From Flavobacterium panici (GTDB lineage: Bacteria > Bacteroidota > Bacteroidia > Flavobacteriales > Flavobacteriaceae): 64,000 nucleotides of DNA. The stretch spans positions 212,430 to 276,429 of the forward strand of contig NZ_CAIJDE010000062.1 in the NCBI RefSeq assembly GCF_903819335.1, in the 5' to 3' direction. Positions 17,378 through 26,145 of this stretch are shown here, one piece after another. The position numbers and the translations under genes were made by a program. The notes under the pieces were generated by a model. That model did no database searches and had not been told where the DNA came from. It worked only from the letters and a program-made list of their open reading frames with translations. Position 1 is the first letter of the stretch. Each line of letters starts with the position of its first letter.

Positions 17378-19405
17378 ATGAGTGTTTTACTTTCAAAATT
17401 TATAACTAAACATAACACCGCACCTTTTTCGCAAATTAAAATCGAAGATTATGTTCCTGCTTTCAACGAAGGAATTGCTTTGGCTAAAGCCGAAATTGAT
17501 GCAATTGTAAATAATCCGGATGCGCCGACTTTTGAAAATACCATTGTGGCGATGGATTTTTCTGGCGATATTTTAGATCGTCTTTCTAGTATTTTCTTCA
17601 ATTTGAATTCGGCAGAAACGAATGATGAAATGCAGAAGATTGCTCAGGAAGTTTCGCCTTTACTTTCAGAATTCGGAAATGATATTCGTTTGAATGCTGA
17701 ATTATTTGCAAAGGTAAAAGCCGTTTATGATCAAAAAGAAAGTTTAGGTTTAAATCCTGAACAAACGACTTTATTAGATAAAAAATACAAAAGCTTTTCA
17801 AGAAACGGGGCGAATTTGCCAGAAGACAAGAAAAACCAATTAAGAGAAATCGACAAAGAATTATCGAAATTGAGTTTACAGTTTGGCGAAAATGTTTTGG
17901 CAGAAACCAACAACTTCGAATTGCATTTAACCCACGAAAAGGATTTATCTGGTTTACCGGAAGGCACTATCGAAGCCGCAAGATTATTAGCAAAAAATCA
18001 GGAAAAAGAAGGATGGATTTTTACTTTAGATCATCCAAGTTATGTTCCGTTCTTGACTTATGCGGATAATCGTGAACTGCGTAAAAAAATGGCAATTGCG
18101 TTTGGAGCAAAAGCATTTCAAAATAACGAATTCGACAATCAGGAAAATGTATTAAAAATTGCTAAACTTCGTTTTGACAGAGCTAATTTATTAGGTTATA
18201 AAACGCACGCACATTTTGTTTTGGAAGAAAGAATGGCCGAAAGTCCGGAAAAAGTTTTTTCTTTTTTGAATGATTTACTGTCAAAAGCAAAACCGGCAGC
18301 TCAAAAAGAATTTGCTGAATTAACTGCTTTCGCAAAAGAACTAGACGGAATTGAGCAATTAGAAAAATGGGACGGAGCTTATTATTCTGAAAAATTAAAA
18401 CAACAGCTTTTTAATTTAGACGATGAAAAACTGAAACCTTATTTTCAATTAGAGAAAGTATTAGATGGTGCTTTCACCGTTGCCAAAAAATTATACGGTT
18501 TAACTTTTACGGAAGTTTTTGATATCGATAAATACCACGAAGAAGTTACGACTTATGAAGTAAGAGATGCTAATGACAATTTAGTTTCAATTTTCTACGC
18601 TGATTTCTTCCCAAGAAAAGGAAAAAGAAACGGTGCTTGGATGACTTCATTCAAATCACAATCTATAAAAGACGGTGTAAACGAAAGACCACATATTTCT
18701 AACGTTTGTAATTTTACAAAACCAACAGAAACAAAGCCTTCTTTATTGACTTTTAATGAAGTAACGACTTTATTTCACGAATTTGGGCACGGTTTACACG
18801 GAATGCTGGCAAATACAACTTATCCAAGTTTATCTGGAACTTCTGTTTACTGGGATTTTGTAGAATTACCAAGTCAGATTATGGAAAACTGGTGTTACGA
18901 ACCGGAAGCTTTGGCTTTGTTTGCGAATCATTATGAAACGGGAGAAATTATTCCGATTGAGTATGTTCAGAAAATTAAAGAAAGTGCAAGTTTTCAGGAA
19001 GGTTTAGCAACGTTACGTCAATTAAGTTTTGGATTATTAGATATGGCTTGGCACGGACAAGATCCAACAAGCATTACCAATTTAAAAACTTTCGAAACAG
19101 AACAATTTGCCAACACGCAATTGTATCCTGATGTAAAAGAAAATGCGATGAGTACAGCTTTTTCTCATATTTTCCAAGGCGGATATTCTTCCGGATATTA
19201 CAGCTACAAATGGGCAGAAGTTTTAGATGCTGATGCTTTTGAATATTTCCATGAAAACGGAATCTTCAATGAAGAAATAGCTAAGAAATTTAAAGATAAT
19301 GTTCTTTCTAAAGGTGGAACTGAACATCCTATGACTTTGTACAAACGTTTTAGAGGACAAGAACCTAAACCTGAAGCTTTATTAAAAAGAGCGGGACTTC
19401 TGTAA
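17378..19405 (+). CDS. M3 family oligopeptidase (OpdA/Dcp-like)
   Basis: 675 residues, the usual length. The zinc site is HEFGH (H467-H471) in LFHEFGHGLHGMLA, with the downstream Glu in the FVELPSQIMENWCYEPEALA block. That block and HYETGE resemble oligopeptidase A more than Dcp, though the two are close. No signal peptide is visible, so it is a cytoplasmic enzyme that degrades short peptides and cleaved signal peptides. It stands alone with its own terminator. Confidence 0.93.
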   Translation: MSVLLSKFITKHNTAPFSQIKIEDYVPAFNEGIALAKAEIDAIVNNPDAPTFENTIVAMDFSGDILDRLSSIFFNLNSAETNDEMQKIAQEVSPLLSEFGNDIRLNAELFAKVKAVYDQKESLGLNPEQTTLLDKKYKSFSRNGANLPEDKKNQLREIDKELSKLSLQFGENVLAETNNFELHLTHEKDLSGLPEGTIEAARLLAKNQEKEGWIFTLDHPSYVPFLTYADNRELRKKMAIAFGAKAFQNNEFDNQENVLKIAKLRFDRANLLGYKTHAHFVLEERMAESPEKVFSFLNDLLSKAKPAAQKEFAELTAFAKELDGIEQLEKWDGAYYSEKLKQQLFNLDDEKLKPYFQLEKVLDGAFTVAKKLYGLTFTEVFDIDKYHEEVTTYEVRDANDNLVSIFYADFFPRKGKRNGAWMTSFKSQSIKDGVNERPHISNVCNFTKPTETKPSLLTFNEVTTLFHEFGHGLHGMLANTTYPSLSGTSVYWDFVELPSQIMENWCYEPEALALFANHYETGEIIPIEYVQKIKESASFQEGLATLRQLSFGLLDMAWHGQDPTSITNLKTFETEQFANTQLYPDVKENAMSTAFSHIFQGGYSSGYYSYKWAEVLDADAFEYFHENGIFNEEIAKKFKDNVLSKGGTEHPMTLYKRFRGQEPKPEALLKRAGLL

Positions 19406-19468
19406 TTGCAGATTTTTGATTGTAGATTTTAGATTTTTTAATCTTAATCTCTAATAAATTTTTACATT

Positions 19469-19499
19469 AAACCGAAGCATAATCACTTCGGTTTTTTTA
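19469..19499 (+). terminator. Terminator of the M3 peptidase gene
   Basis: AAACCGAAG, a 9-base loop and CTTCGGTTT followed by a T run. Confidence 0.85.
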
Positions 19500-19568
19500 T
19501 TTGATTTCTCTTAGAAATAATTTTAGTTATCTTCGTGTTTTTAAATCTTAATCTTACAAATACAAGCC

Positions 19569-20228
19569 GTGAAAAAATATTTTAGAATAGTTCTTTATCT
19601 TGCCATTACTGGATTGATTGCTATTGTTTCTGTAAACTACTATGTAAAATCTTCTACCAAAAACAAGATTTATTATTCGGTTAAAAAGTTTCCTAAAAAT
19701 GATGTCGGAATTATTTTTGGTGCGGGAATTAATGGAAATCAGCCAAGTAAATATTTAAAAGATCGTCTTGATGCCGGAATTTTATTGTACAAAATGAAAC
19801 GCATCAATAAAATTTTACTTTCGGGAGATAATGGCCGTGATGAATATGATGAATTAACGGTTATGAAAAACTATTGTTTTAATCATGGAGTTGACACTAC
19901 AAAAATATTTATTGACTATGCAGGTTTCGATACTTATTCAACAATGTATCGTGCAAAACATATTTTCAAGATTAAAAAAGCGACATTAATTTCTCAGGAA
20001 TATCATTTGAACCGAGCGATTTATATTGGACAAAAACTTGGAATAAAATCCGCTGGATATTCTGCAAACAATGGAGAATATCACGGATATAAATATGTTT
20101 GTTTTAGAGAATATGGTTCCATTTTTAAATCCTTTTTTGATGTTTTAAGAAATCGGGAACCTCGTTTTCTGGGAACTCCAATTAACATTAATGGCCCTTC
20201 TAATTATTCTAAAGAAGATAAACGATAA
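19569..20228 (+). CDS. SanA/YdcF-like DUF218 membrane protein
   Basis: 219 residues. One N-terminal membrane segment (IVLYLAITGLIAIVSVNYYV) anchors a DUF218 domain with VGIIFGAGINGNQPS, LLSGDNGRDEYDE and LISQEYHLNRAIYIGQKLG. These match SanA, a protein affecting envelope permeability and vancomycin sensitivity in enterobacteria. The biochemical activity of the family is not settled. The gene is monocistronic. Confidence 0.85.
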   Translation: MKKYFRIVLYLAITGLIAIVSVNYYVKSSTKNKIYYSVKKFPKNDVGIIFGAGINGNQPSKYLKDRLDAGILLYKMKRINKILLSGDNGRDEYDELTVMKNYCFNHGVDTTKIFIDYAGFDTYSTMYRAKHIFKIKKATLISQEYHLNRAIYIGQKLGIKSAGYSANNGEYHGYKYVCFREYGSIFKSFFDVLRNREPRFLGTPININGPSNYSKEDKR

Positions 20229-20234
20229 AAATAG

Positions 20235-20262
20235 AAAAGCCGAAGTAATACTTCGGCTTTTC
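20235..20262. terminator. Bidirectional terminator
   Basis: AAAAGCCGAAG and CTTCGGCTTTT form a strong stem between the convergent SanA-like and monohaem protein genes. Confidence 0.85.
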
Positions 20263-20311
20263 ATTTGGAGCAAAATTAAAATAAGACATTTTTTGTTTTG
20301 CAAAAAATGAA

Positions 20312-21796
20312 CTATTTATGTCGGCGAACAAACACTTCTTCAAACTGTTTAAGTTTAAGTGCTTTTGTTTCTTCGATGCGTTTAGCTTTTAAGTTAACAT
20401 TTTTAGCAGTTGCCGGCTGAGGTTTTGTAGTATACAAATAAGACTCAAACACGTGGCTTAAATACAAAGGAGATTTTCCAATTCCTCTTGTAGTGTCAAA
20501 ATTTTGAGATTGATGACAGCTAAAACAATTTGCTAAATTACCAGCATTAATTTTATGTATACTATCCTGAAAAGTCTGCGTGTAAGTCTCCATTGTAATG
20601 TTGGCTAAATTAGCAGAACCTCTTGCCAATGAATCTGGAAGAACACTTGATATATCACTTTTTACAATAGTTTGTGCCTGCTGTGCCGGAGTTAATCCGT
20701 CTGTATTTAACCAAATCGATCCGTTATAGAAATAATTCTTGAAAACATCTGTTAATTTTGAAGCTACACATTTATTGATCGTATCGATGTTGTCAAAATT
20801 AGCAGGTTCTGCCTGGCTCGTTGTCATATAAGCATTTGTACTTATCACTTTAGGAACTCCATATTCATAAAGAACAAAAGCTTTATACGGCTCTAATGGT
20901 TTCTTGTTTACTTTATCCCATTTTATTCCTTTCAAGCCAGAAGTTGTTCCCTTTTGATAAAGCAGCATTTCAGTAGCTGACGTAACAGAGTTATTTTTCC
21001 AGTCATAAACCGGAGCTATTTCTTTATGTTCAAAAGTTGCCCAGATAAATTCAGGATGATTTTTTACAACACCCACAACGTGCATTCCTAATAAAGCAAC
21101 AGGTTTTGCTACATATTGTCCTTGCTTATTTTTGAATGCTGCTTTAGTAACGAAATACTCTCCAATTTTTTCTTTCGGAATTGCATCGGTACTAATCCAT
21201 GAAACTTTTAACTCCAATGAACCAACAGGAAATGTTTCTAAATTAGAATAAGGAACTTTTCCGCTGTTAATTTCAGAAGCCGCAATAATAGCTTTATCAT
21301 GTAATGTCTTATTAACGTGTATAGAATAATATACCGTATCGCCAGCTGTTTTTCCAGAAACAAATTTTGGGTTAGAAACTAAAACACCTTCCGGACCTGC
21401 CTGATTAATGGAGCTTAAAACTAATTTTAATCCCAATTGCGGAGCAACTGGCGCCATCTCAGGACTAACAACATCCAAAGAATCTAAAAACAACGGATTT
21501 CCAGATGGAAGTGGTTTTGTGACCCAAAGGAATTTCTGCCATGACCATTGATGAAAAATACAATTTGTGGTACTTGAAGTATCAAAAGGGCTTCCGTCTC
21601 CTTCTGCAGGCGGCGGTGTTTGTTCGTGCGGAAACCAGCTTGCTTCGCATTCGCAAGGTGTAGCTGCTGCTTCCGTTTTAGCATATCCTGAAACTCCGGC
21701 TTTTCCAAATATTTTTTCTTTATTCAAAAAGAATATTGTAACAGCTGCAACAATAAAGACAACTAATACGATTATAATAATCGGTTTTCTATTCAT
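20312..21796 (-). CDS. Membrane-anchored monohaem cytochrome c-like protein
   Basis: 494 residues. An N-terminal membrane segment (PIIIIVLVVFIVAAVTIFFL) is followed by a periplasmic domain with a Cys-rich start (ATPCECEASWFPHEQ). A single c-type haem motif, CFSCH in NCFSCHQSQNFDT, lies in the C-terminal third. A Trp-rich segment (FHQWSWQKFLWVTKPLP) and FIWATFEHKEIAPVYDW look like conserved family blocks, but I cannot name the family. It is the last gene of the 26-to-20 kb cluster, separated from the DUF1842-like gene by a terminator-like stem. An electron-transfer role is inferred only from the haem motif. Confidence 0.75.
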   Translation of the reverse strand: MNRKPIIIIVLVVFIVAAVTIFFLNKEKIFGKAGVSGYAKTEAAATPCECEASWFPHEQTPPPAEGDGSPFDTSSTTNCIFHQWSWQKFLWVTKPLPSGNPLFLDSLDVVSPEMAPVAPQLGLKLVLSSINQAGPEGVLVSNPKFVSGKTAGDTVYYSIHVNKTLHDKAIIAASEINSGKVPYSNLETFPVGSLELKVSWISTDAIPKEKIGEYFVTKAAFKNKQGQYVAKPVALLGMHVVGVVKNHPEFIWATFEHKEIAPVYDWKNNSVTSATEMLLYQKGTTSGLKGIKWDKVNKKPLEPYKAFVLYEYGVPKVISTNAYMTTSQAEPANFDNIDTINKCVASKLTDVFKNYFYNGSIWLNTDGLTPAQQAQTIVKSDISSVLPDSLARGSANLANITMETYTQTFQDSIHKINAGNLANCFSCHQSQNFDTTRGIGKSPLYLSHVFESYLYTTKPQPATAKNVNLKAKRIEETKALKLKQFEEVFVRRHK

Positions 21797-21823
21797 GTTT
21801 TTGTGATTTATTTTTTTGGCAAT

Positions 21824-21853
21824 AAAAAAGGCCGTCTAAAAAGACGACCCTTT
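21824..21853 (-). terminator. Terminator of the DUF1842-like gene
   Basis: Read on the minus strand, AAAGGGTCGTCT, a TTTT loop and AGACGGCCTTT are followed by a T run; the stem has one mismatch. Confidence 0.7.
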
Positions 21854-21934
21854 CAATCAAAACTGTAACCAAATCAGGCGCAATTAAATCCTAATATGTT
21901 TCGTAATTCGAGTTGTTAATATTTGGGTCTTTTA

Positions 21935-22348
21935 TTATGCCAACTCTGGTTGTAAATTTTTTACTGCTTTTACAGGTACGTTTTCAATATGATGTTGGTA
22001 GTATGAAAAACCTCCTACTCCGTTCCATTCTGCATCAACAGATAAATGAGCGTCAAAATCGGCTAAAAAAGCACCAATTGCCGGAGCTGGAAAAGTTTGA
22101 ACATATTGTCCTTTAAAACTAACTAATTGTGTATACTGTCCAAGTCCAGCTGCATATATTTTTCCTGTCACAGGAACAACAATATGAGAATCAGGACCAT
22201 TTACTGCTTGTTTAATAACTGCCGTACCAGAAACTGAATTTTGTGATGGTACAACAACTAAACTAAATGATACGATTGGAGCACCTGGTGTTCCTACATT
22301 TCCTATTGTTCCGCTTACTAAATAAGCACCTGCTAATAAATCTGCCAT
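21935..22348 (-). CDS. DUF1842-like small beta protein
   Basis: 137 residues with no signal peptide. AYLVSGTIGNVGTPGAPIVSFSLVVVPSQNSVSGTAVIKQAV and the end SYYQHHIENVPVKAV fit my recollection of the DUF1842 family, a small all-beta domain of unknown role. The match needs confirmation. Translation starts 22 bases after a leader sequence nearly identical to the one upstream of the 24270-25829 gene, so the two are probably regulated alike. Confidence 0.7.
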   Translation of the reverse strand: MADLLAGAYLVSGTIGNVGTPGAPIVSFSLVVVPSQNSVSGTAVIKQAVNGPDSHIVVPVTGKIYAAGLGQYTQLVSFKGQYVQTFPAPAIGAFLADFDAHLSVDAEWNGVGGFSYYQHHIENVPVKAVKNLQPELA

Positions 22349-22370
22349 AACTTTTGTATTTTTTGGTTTT

Positions 22371-22428
22371 CCTACTCATAAGGCTTTTCGGAACCGCCTC
22401 GTTTTTTTAAGTGGGGTCTGCTCCACCT
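22371..22428 (-). promoter_or_regulatory. Conserved leader element, copy 2
   Basis: On the minus strand it reads GTGGAGCAGACCCCAC, an A-rich linker, GAGGCGGTTCCGAAAAGCC, then TTATGAGTAGGA, ending 22 bases before the start codon. GTGG/CCAC and AGGC/GCCT can form two hairpins. Copy 1 (25849-25906) keeps both stems and the tail but differs in the second loop (GGAATCTG against GGTTCCG). It looks like a cis-acting RNA in the 5' leader. I do not recognise it as a known riboswitch. Confidence 0.6.
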
Positions 22429-22447
22429 ATTTGATATTTTATTTTTA

Positions 22448-22469
22448 TATTCTTATTTAAATAAGAATA
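22448..22469. promoter_or_regulatory. Perfect 22-bp palindrome upstream of leader copy 2
   Basis: The arms TATTCTTATTT and AAATAAGAATA form a perfect dyad 20 bases upstream of the conserved leader of the DUF1842-like gene. This is the position of an operator. Copy 1 of the leader has no equivalent dyad. Confidence 0.45.
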
Positions 22470-22613
22470 CTTTGGTTTATTTCTACTTCAAAACTATATT
22501 AGATAAGTAGACATAATATAAAAAATGATATGAAGTGCTGATTCTTTGACATGAATCAAACAAAAAGCGACACGAGAAAATAGGATGCGTAAAAACACTC
22601 GTTTTAAAAAATG

Positions 22614-24164
22614 TCAGGCAAATGGATAAACGATTTCAACAGCTACTACTTGACATGAAGATTCTGTTATGTCGGCGGTTGGCGGTATAAACGACGGATT
22701 AGTTTTAATGATTACTGTCGCAGCACTGTTGCTTTCATTTTCGATCTGACATGAATAAGATAATTCTTCTGATGGATTTCCTATTGATCGTCCAAGAAAA
22801 TTAAAGTTTGAAAATTTATTCTCTTCAAAATAATTTTTCACTTTTCTTGCATTACAATCTGTAAAGGTTATATACAACTCCAGGAATTGACTAAATACCA
22901 TAGAGTTGATAAATCCAAAATCTCCTCCTTCGGTGAAATCAAAATTTGGCTGACTATTAAAAATATATCCTGTAATATTTGATGGAGGCGGATATCCATT
23001 TTTAATAGCATCTTTTACCGGTTCAGCAAACATCCAGCCTGTATTTGTAATAATATCAAAAGGAACCGGAGTCGTCATAAACTGCGGATTAATAACCGGA
23101 TTATTAACTATTGCTTCAACAAAATAAGATGTTCCTGAGAATGTTTCTTTAAAAACACTGCTCATTGTACCATCTTCTAAAACATTCGACAAAAATTTTA
23201 ATGGAGAAATAGTAATTTCTTCTGAATTGAGAATGTTTATTTTTAAGAGTTCTGAGGATAATTTCTGCACATTATTGTTGTTCATATAGGAAACAACAGG
23301 AACTTTACGTAACTGTTCTAAAATATTATTAGGATCTGAAGGTTCAAAAAGTAATCCCGGAATTAAATTATCTGAGTTGGTTACTGAAAGTCCTTTATTT
23401 TCGATACTGGGATAATAAAGATTATAAATTATAATGGCTAAAGTATGAACCGCATTAGCAATTTCTGCCGTAACTGCTCCTGAAACACCAGATAAACTAT
23501 AGATGTTTTCCATTAGTTTCTTCATATCTGAAGTAAAGTATTCTTCTGTTGGAAACTTGCTGTAAATTATAGAAAACTCACTAATATGTGTATAAGGATA
23601 AGAAGGATCTGTTTTTAAAACCGAAATATATTCAGGATTTATCCATACGGTATTTAAAGCATCTGTAACTTGAATTAAGGCAATATGGGTATTCGTTTCA
23701 CTTAATTTACCAATATTCTTTGGATGGTATTTATCTACATAAGCATTCCATAATGGAATTAAATTTTTAACTGTTGAGGCAACTTTGCTGTTTATTTCTT
23801 CTTGCTCCGCTTTATCTTTTGGAGATAATTGATATCTTAATTTGAGATAAACACTTAAATAGCTGTTTGTAAATGAATCTAATGTTAAGCCTGCTTGTCT
23901 AACTCCATATTGAGTTCCCTGGCCAATTATTCTTTGGTTTAAAAAATTATTATATAAACTGCCATTAACTTGTCCTCCATTGTTCATAAAATAAAAGGAG
24001 GCCTGTCCGCTCGACGTTCCGGTTAAAAGCTGGAGTTTTTCAGAATTTGGCAATTGCAGAATAATATTAGACATATATTCAGCATAAGTTTGATTTTCGA
24101 CAGAATCATCAAGCACACTTTCAACAAATGTTCTGTCAACAATGTTTGATATAAGATTTTCCAT
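22614..24164 (-). CDS. Uncharacterised 52-kDa paralogue B
   Basis: 516 residues with no signal peptide or membrane helix. It is homologous end to end with the next gene upstream (24270-25829): TYAEYMSNIILQLPN at the N-terminus, QASFYFMNNGGQ, the AYPYTHISEFSIIYSK-type middle, FTEGGDFGFINSMVFSQFLEL, and the shared last residues IVYPFA. The middle (290-350) has diverged and lost the Ser/Thr/Gly-rich strand segment seen in paralogue A. No enzyme motif is visible. It lacks the conserved leader and probably depends on read-through from paralogue A. Confidence 0.8.
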   Translation of the reverse strand: MENLISNIVDRTFVESVLDDSVENQTYAEYMSNIILQLPNSEKLQLLTGTSSGQASFYFMNNGGQVNGSLYNNFLNQRIIGQGTQYGVRQAGLTLDSFTNSYLSVYLKLRYQLSPKDKAEQEEINSKVASTVKNLIPLWNAYVDKYHPKNIGKLSETNTHIALIQVTDALNTVWINPEYISVLKTDPSYPYTHISEFSIIYSKFPTEEYFTSDMKKLMENIYSLSGVSGAVTAEIANAVHTLAIIIYNLYYPSIENKGLSVTNSDNLIPGLLFEPSDPNNILEQLRKVPVVSYMNNNNVQKLSSELLKINILNSEEITISPLKFLSNVLEDGTMSSVFKETFSGTSYFVEAIVNNPVINPQFMTTPVPFDIITNTGWMFAEPVKDAIKNGYPPPSNITGYIFNSQPNFDFTEGGDFGFINSMVFSQFLELYITFTDCNARKVKNYFEENKFSNFNFLGRSIGNPSEELSYSCQIENESNSAATVIIKTNPSFIPPTADITESSCQVVAVEIVYPFA

Positions 24165-24210
24165 TGGTACTCTTTTAAATTCTAAAAATTAGATTCAAAG
24201 TTTAATAACA

Positions 24211-24250
24211 AGAGGGTTATCAATCATCTCGTATGATTAACAACCCTCTT
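24211..24250 (-). terminator. Terminator or attenuator between the paralogues
   Basis: GAGGGTTATCAATCAT and its imperfect complement ATGATTAACAACCCTC form a long stem followed on the minus strand by a T-rich stretch, placed between paralogue A and B. Confidence 0.75.
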
Positions 24251-24269
24251 TAATTATTAATTACAATAA

Positions 24270-25829
24270 TTAGGCAAAAGGATATACAACTCCTACAGCA
24301 ACTAATTGAGATAATGACTGAGTGATACTGTCTGTTCCAGGAACATAACCAGGAGCTTCAGGTTTTATAGTAACTCTGATTGAAGTAGCTGTTTCATCAC
24401 TAAAAGAATAGCTATAGCTTGAAGACTGGCTTGCTCCTCCTAAACGAATGCCTAAGAAATATACGCCTGTATTTATATGCTCTTCAAAGTATTTTCTAAC
24501 TTGTTTGCTGTCACATTTATCGAAACCAATGTTTATTTCAAGAAATTGGCTAAATATCAATGAATTAATATATCCAAAATCTGCACCTTCTTTAAAATCA
24601 AAATTTGGATTACTATTAAACACATAACCCGTAACACCAGTTGGAGCAGGATATCCGTTTTTAATGGCATCTTTTACCGGAGAAGTTGACATCCATCCCT
24701 GATTTGTTGAAATATTATAAAGTAATGGACTACTGCTCATAAGCGGACTAACTGTAGCATTTTTAACTACTACCTCTACTGTAAAATTTGAGCCTGAATA
24801 ATCTCTTTCAAAAATACTGGTTTTAGCACCGCCGTTAGCTCCAATAGAAAAGAATGATAAAATTGGAATAGATATACCTGCGCTTACAGAAGCCTGAACG
24901 TTTAATGTTGTTTCTGTAGATTTAGTAACTCTTTTTGAAACTCTAAACTCTGAAGAAGGTGGATTAGTTCTAAGCTGATTTACAAGAGCATTTGATCGTG
25001 CTGGTTCAAATACCAATCCCGGAACTGCTTTATCTGATCCTGTAATTGCTATTCCGCCATTTCCATTATCACCTGTTGTAGGTTTTTGAATATTATCAAT
25101 AATTCCTGCTAAAGTCTGTGTTGCATTTGCAATATCTGCAGTAATAGCTCCCGCAGCACCAGATTTATTAAACACTTCGATCATATAATCTCTCATTTGT
25201 TTAGAAACTGATAACGGAATTTTACTGTAAATTCTATTAAAATCATTTAAATGTGTATATGGATAAGCTGAATCTTTTTCTAGAATTTCTTTGTATTCAG
25301 GGTTAAGCCAAACCGTATTTAAAGTATTAGTCATTTGAATCAACGCTATGTCAGTATTGGTAGCATTTAACTTTTTAACATCTTTTGGTTCAATTGCTTC
25401 ATACCAGGCATTCCAAATAGGAATAAGTGCTCTTACTGTAGAAGCAACTTCAGCATTCACTATTTGCTGTGTTGCTCTGTCATTTGGAGATAATTGATAT
25501 CTTAATTTTGTAAAAACACTAAGATAACTGTTTGTAAAAGCATCCTGTGTAAGTCCAACCTGCTCAACACCATTAGCAGTTCCTTCTCCTTCAATTCTTT
25601 GATTCAATAAGTTATTGTACAAAGTCGCATTAACTGCACTAGTCGAGTCGTCCAGAAAATAAAATGAAGCCTGTGCGCTTGAAGTATTCGTTAATAATTT
25701 CAACTTACCCGGATTAGGAAGCTGCTTAATAATATTTGATATATACTCCGCATAAACCTCATATTCTGCTGGTGTACCAATAGTTTTCACCGTTGCATTC
25801 TCTTTTAAAATTTCTTGTAAAGTTTCCAT
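24270..25829 (-). CDS. Uncharacterised 52-kDa paralogue A
   Basis: 519 residues with no signal peptide. The N-terminal half is helical (YAEYISNIIKQLPNPGKLKLL, FTNSYLSVFTKLRYQLSP, IWNAWYEAIEPKD). The centre (about 305-350) alternates polar and hydrophobic residues (STETTLNVQASVSAGISIPI) and is rich in Ser, Thr and Gly, as in amphipathic beta-hairpins. The C-terminal third has FDFKEGADFGYINSLIFSQF and ends VVYPFA, as in paralogue B. I do not recognise the family. It is the first gene of the cluster and carries leader copy 1. A pore-forming fold is one speculative reading of the central segment. Confidence 0.8.
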   Translation of the reverse strand: METLQEILKENATVKTIGTPAEYEVYAEYISNIIKQLPNPGKLKLLTNTSSAQASFYFLDDSTSAVNATLYNNLLNQRIEGEGTANGVEQVGLTQDAFTNSYLSVFTKLRYQLSPNDRATQQIVNAEVASTVRALIPIWNAWYEAIEPKDVKKLNATNTDIALIQMTNTLNTVWLNPEYKEILEKDSAYPYTHLNDFNRIYSKIPLSVSKQMRDYMIEVFNKSGAAGAITADIANATQTLAGIIDNIQKPTTGDNGNGGIAITGSDKAVPGLVFEPARSNALVNQLRTNPPSSEFRVSKRVTKSTETTLNVQASVSAGISIPILSFFSIGANGGAKTSIFERDYSGSNFTVEVVVKNATVSPLMSSSPLLYNISTNQGWMSTSPVKDAIKNGYPAPTGVTGYVFNSNPNFDFKEGADFGYINSLIFSQFLEINIGFDKCDSKQVRKYFEEHINTGVYFLGIRLGGASQSSSYSYSFSDETATSIRVTIKPEAPGYVPGTDSITQSLSQLVAVGVVYPFA

Positions 25830-25848
25830 GATAAATTTGTTTTTGGGT

Positions 25849-25906
25849 TCCTACTCATAAGGCTTTTCAGATTCCGCCTCGTTTTTTATAGTGGGTTCTG
25901 CTCCAC
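25849..25906 (-). promoter_or_regulatory. Conserved leader element, copy 1
   Basis: On the minus strand it reads GTGGAGCAGAACCCAC, a linker, GAGGCGGAATCTGAAAAGCC, then TTATGAGTAGGA, ending 19 bases before the paralogue A start. The match to copy 2 at 22.4 kb is strong across about 58 bases although the flanks differ completely, which argues for selection on the leader itself. Confidence 0.6.
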
Positions 25907-26094
25907 ATTAAAATAAAATTGAAAATAGATTAGCTAGCCTATTAAAATTTTCAGCAGCTAATTTACCTTGGAACAATTCCTACAATCTAAAAAATGTCAC
26001 AAAACACAAAATACTAGTAATGAAATACTTAAAAACACAACATAAAAATATTCTTACACTAAAAGTTATTCCGCTAAAAAGGTCCAAAAAAAAT
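25907..26094. other. Intergenic, divergent
   Basis: The space between the paralogue A leader and the GbsR operator is AT-rich. It must hold the paralogue A promoter on the minus strand, but I see no clear -7 box. No gene is visible. Confidence 0.4.
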
Positions 26095-26120
26095 AAACTT
26101 TCAATTATTTTTGAAAGTTT
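26095..26120. promoter_or_regulatory. Operator palindrome 1 of the GbsR-type regulator
   Basis: AAACTTTCA, 8 bases, TGAAAGTTT. The dyad overlaps the -33 box of the regulator's promoter. An identical dyad with the same spacer length occurs at 26663-26688, before the next gene. The natural reading is autoregulation. Confidence 0.75.
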
Positions 26121-26141
26121 AAAAACTTTTACTTACATTTG
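26111..26141 (+). promoter_or_regulatory. Promoter of the GbsR-type regulator
   Basis: TTG (26111-26113), a 20-base spacer and TACATTTG (26134-26141) match the Bacteroidota consensus. The ATG is five bases after the -7 box, so the transcript would be nearly leaderless. Confidence 0.8.
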
Positions 26142-26145
26142 ATCT

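Noticed and set aside
22371..22428. Known riboswitch class (TPP, SAM, preQ1, cobalamin, c-di-GMP)
   Set aside because: None of the core motifs of those classes that I know is present; it stays an unassigned leader.
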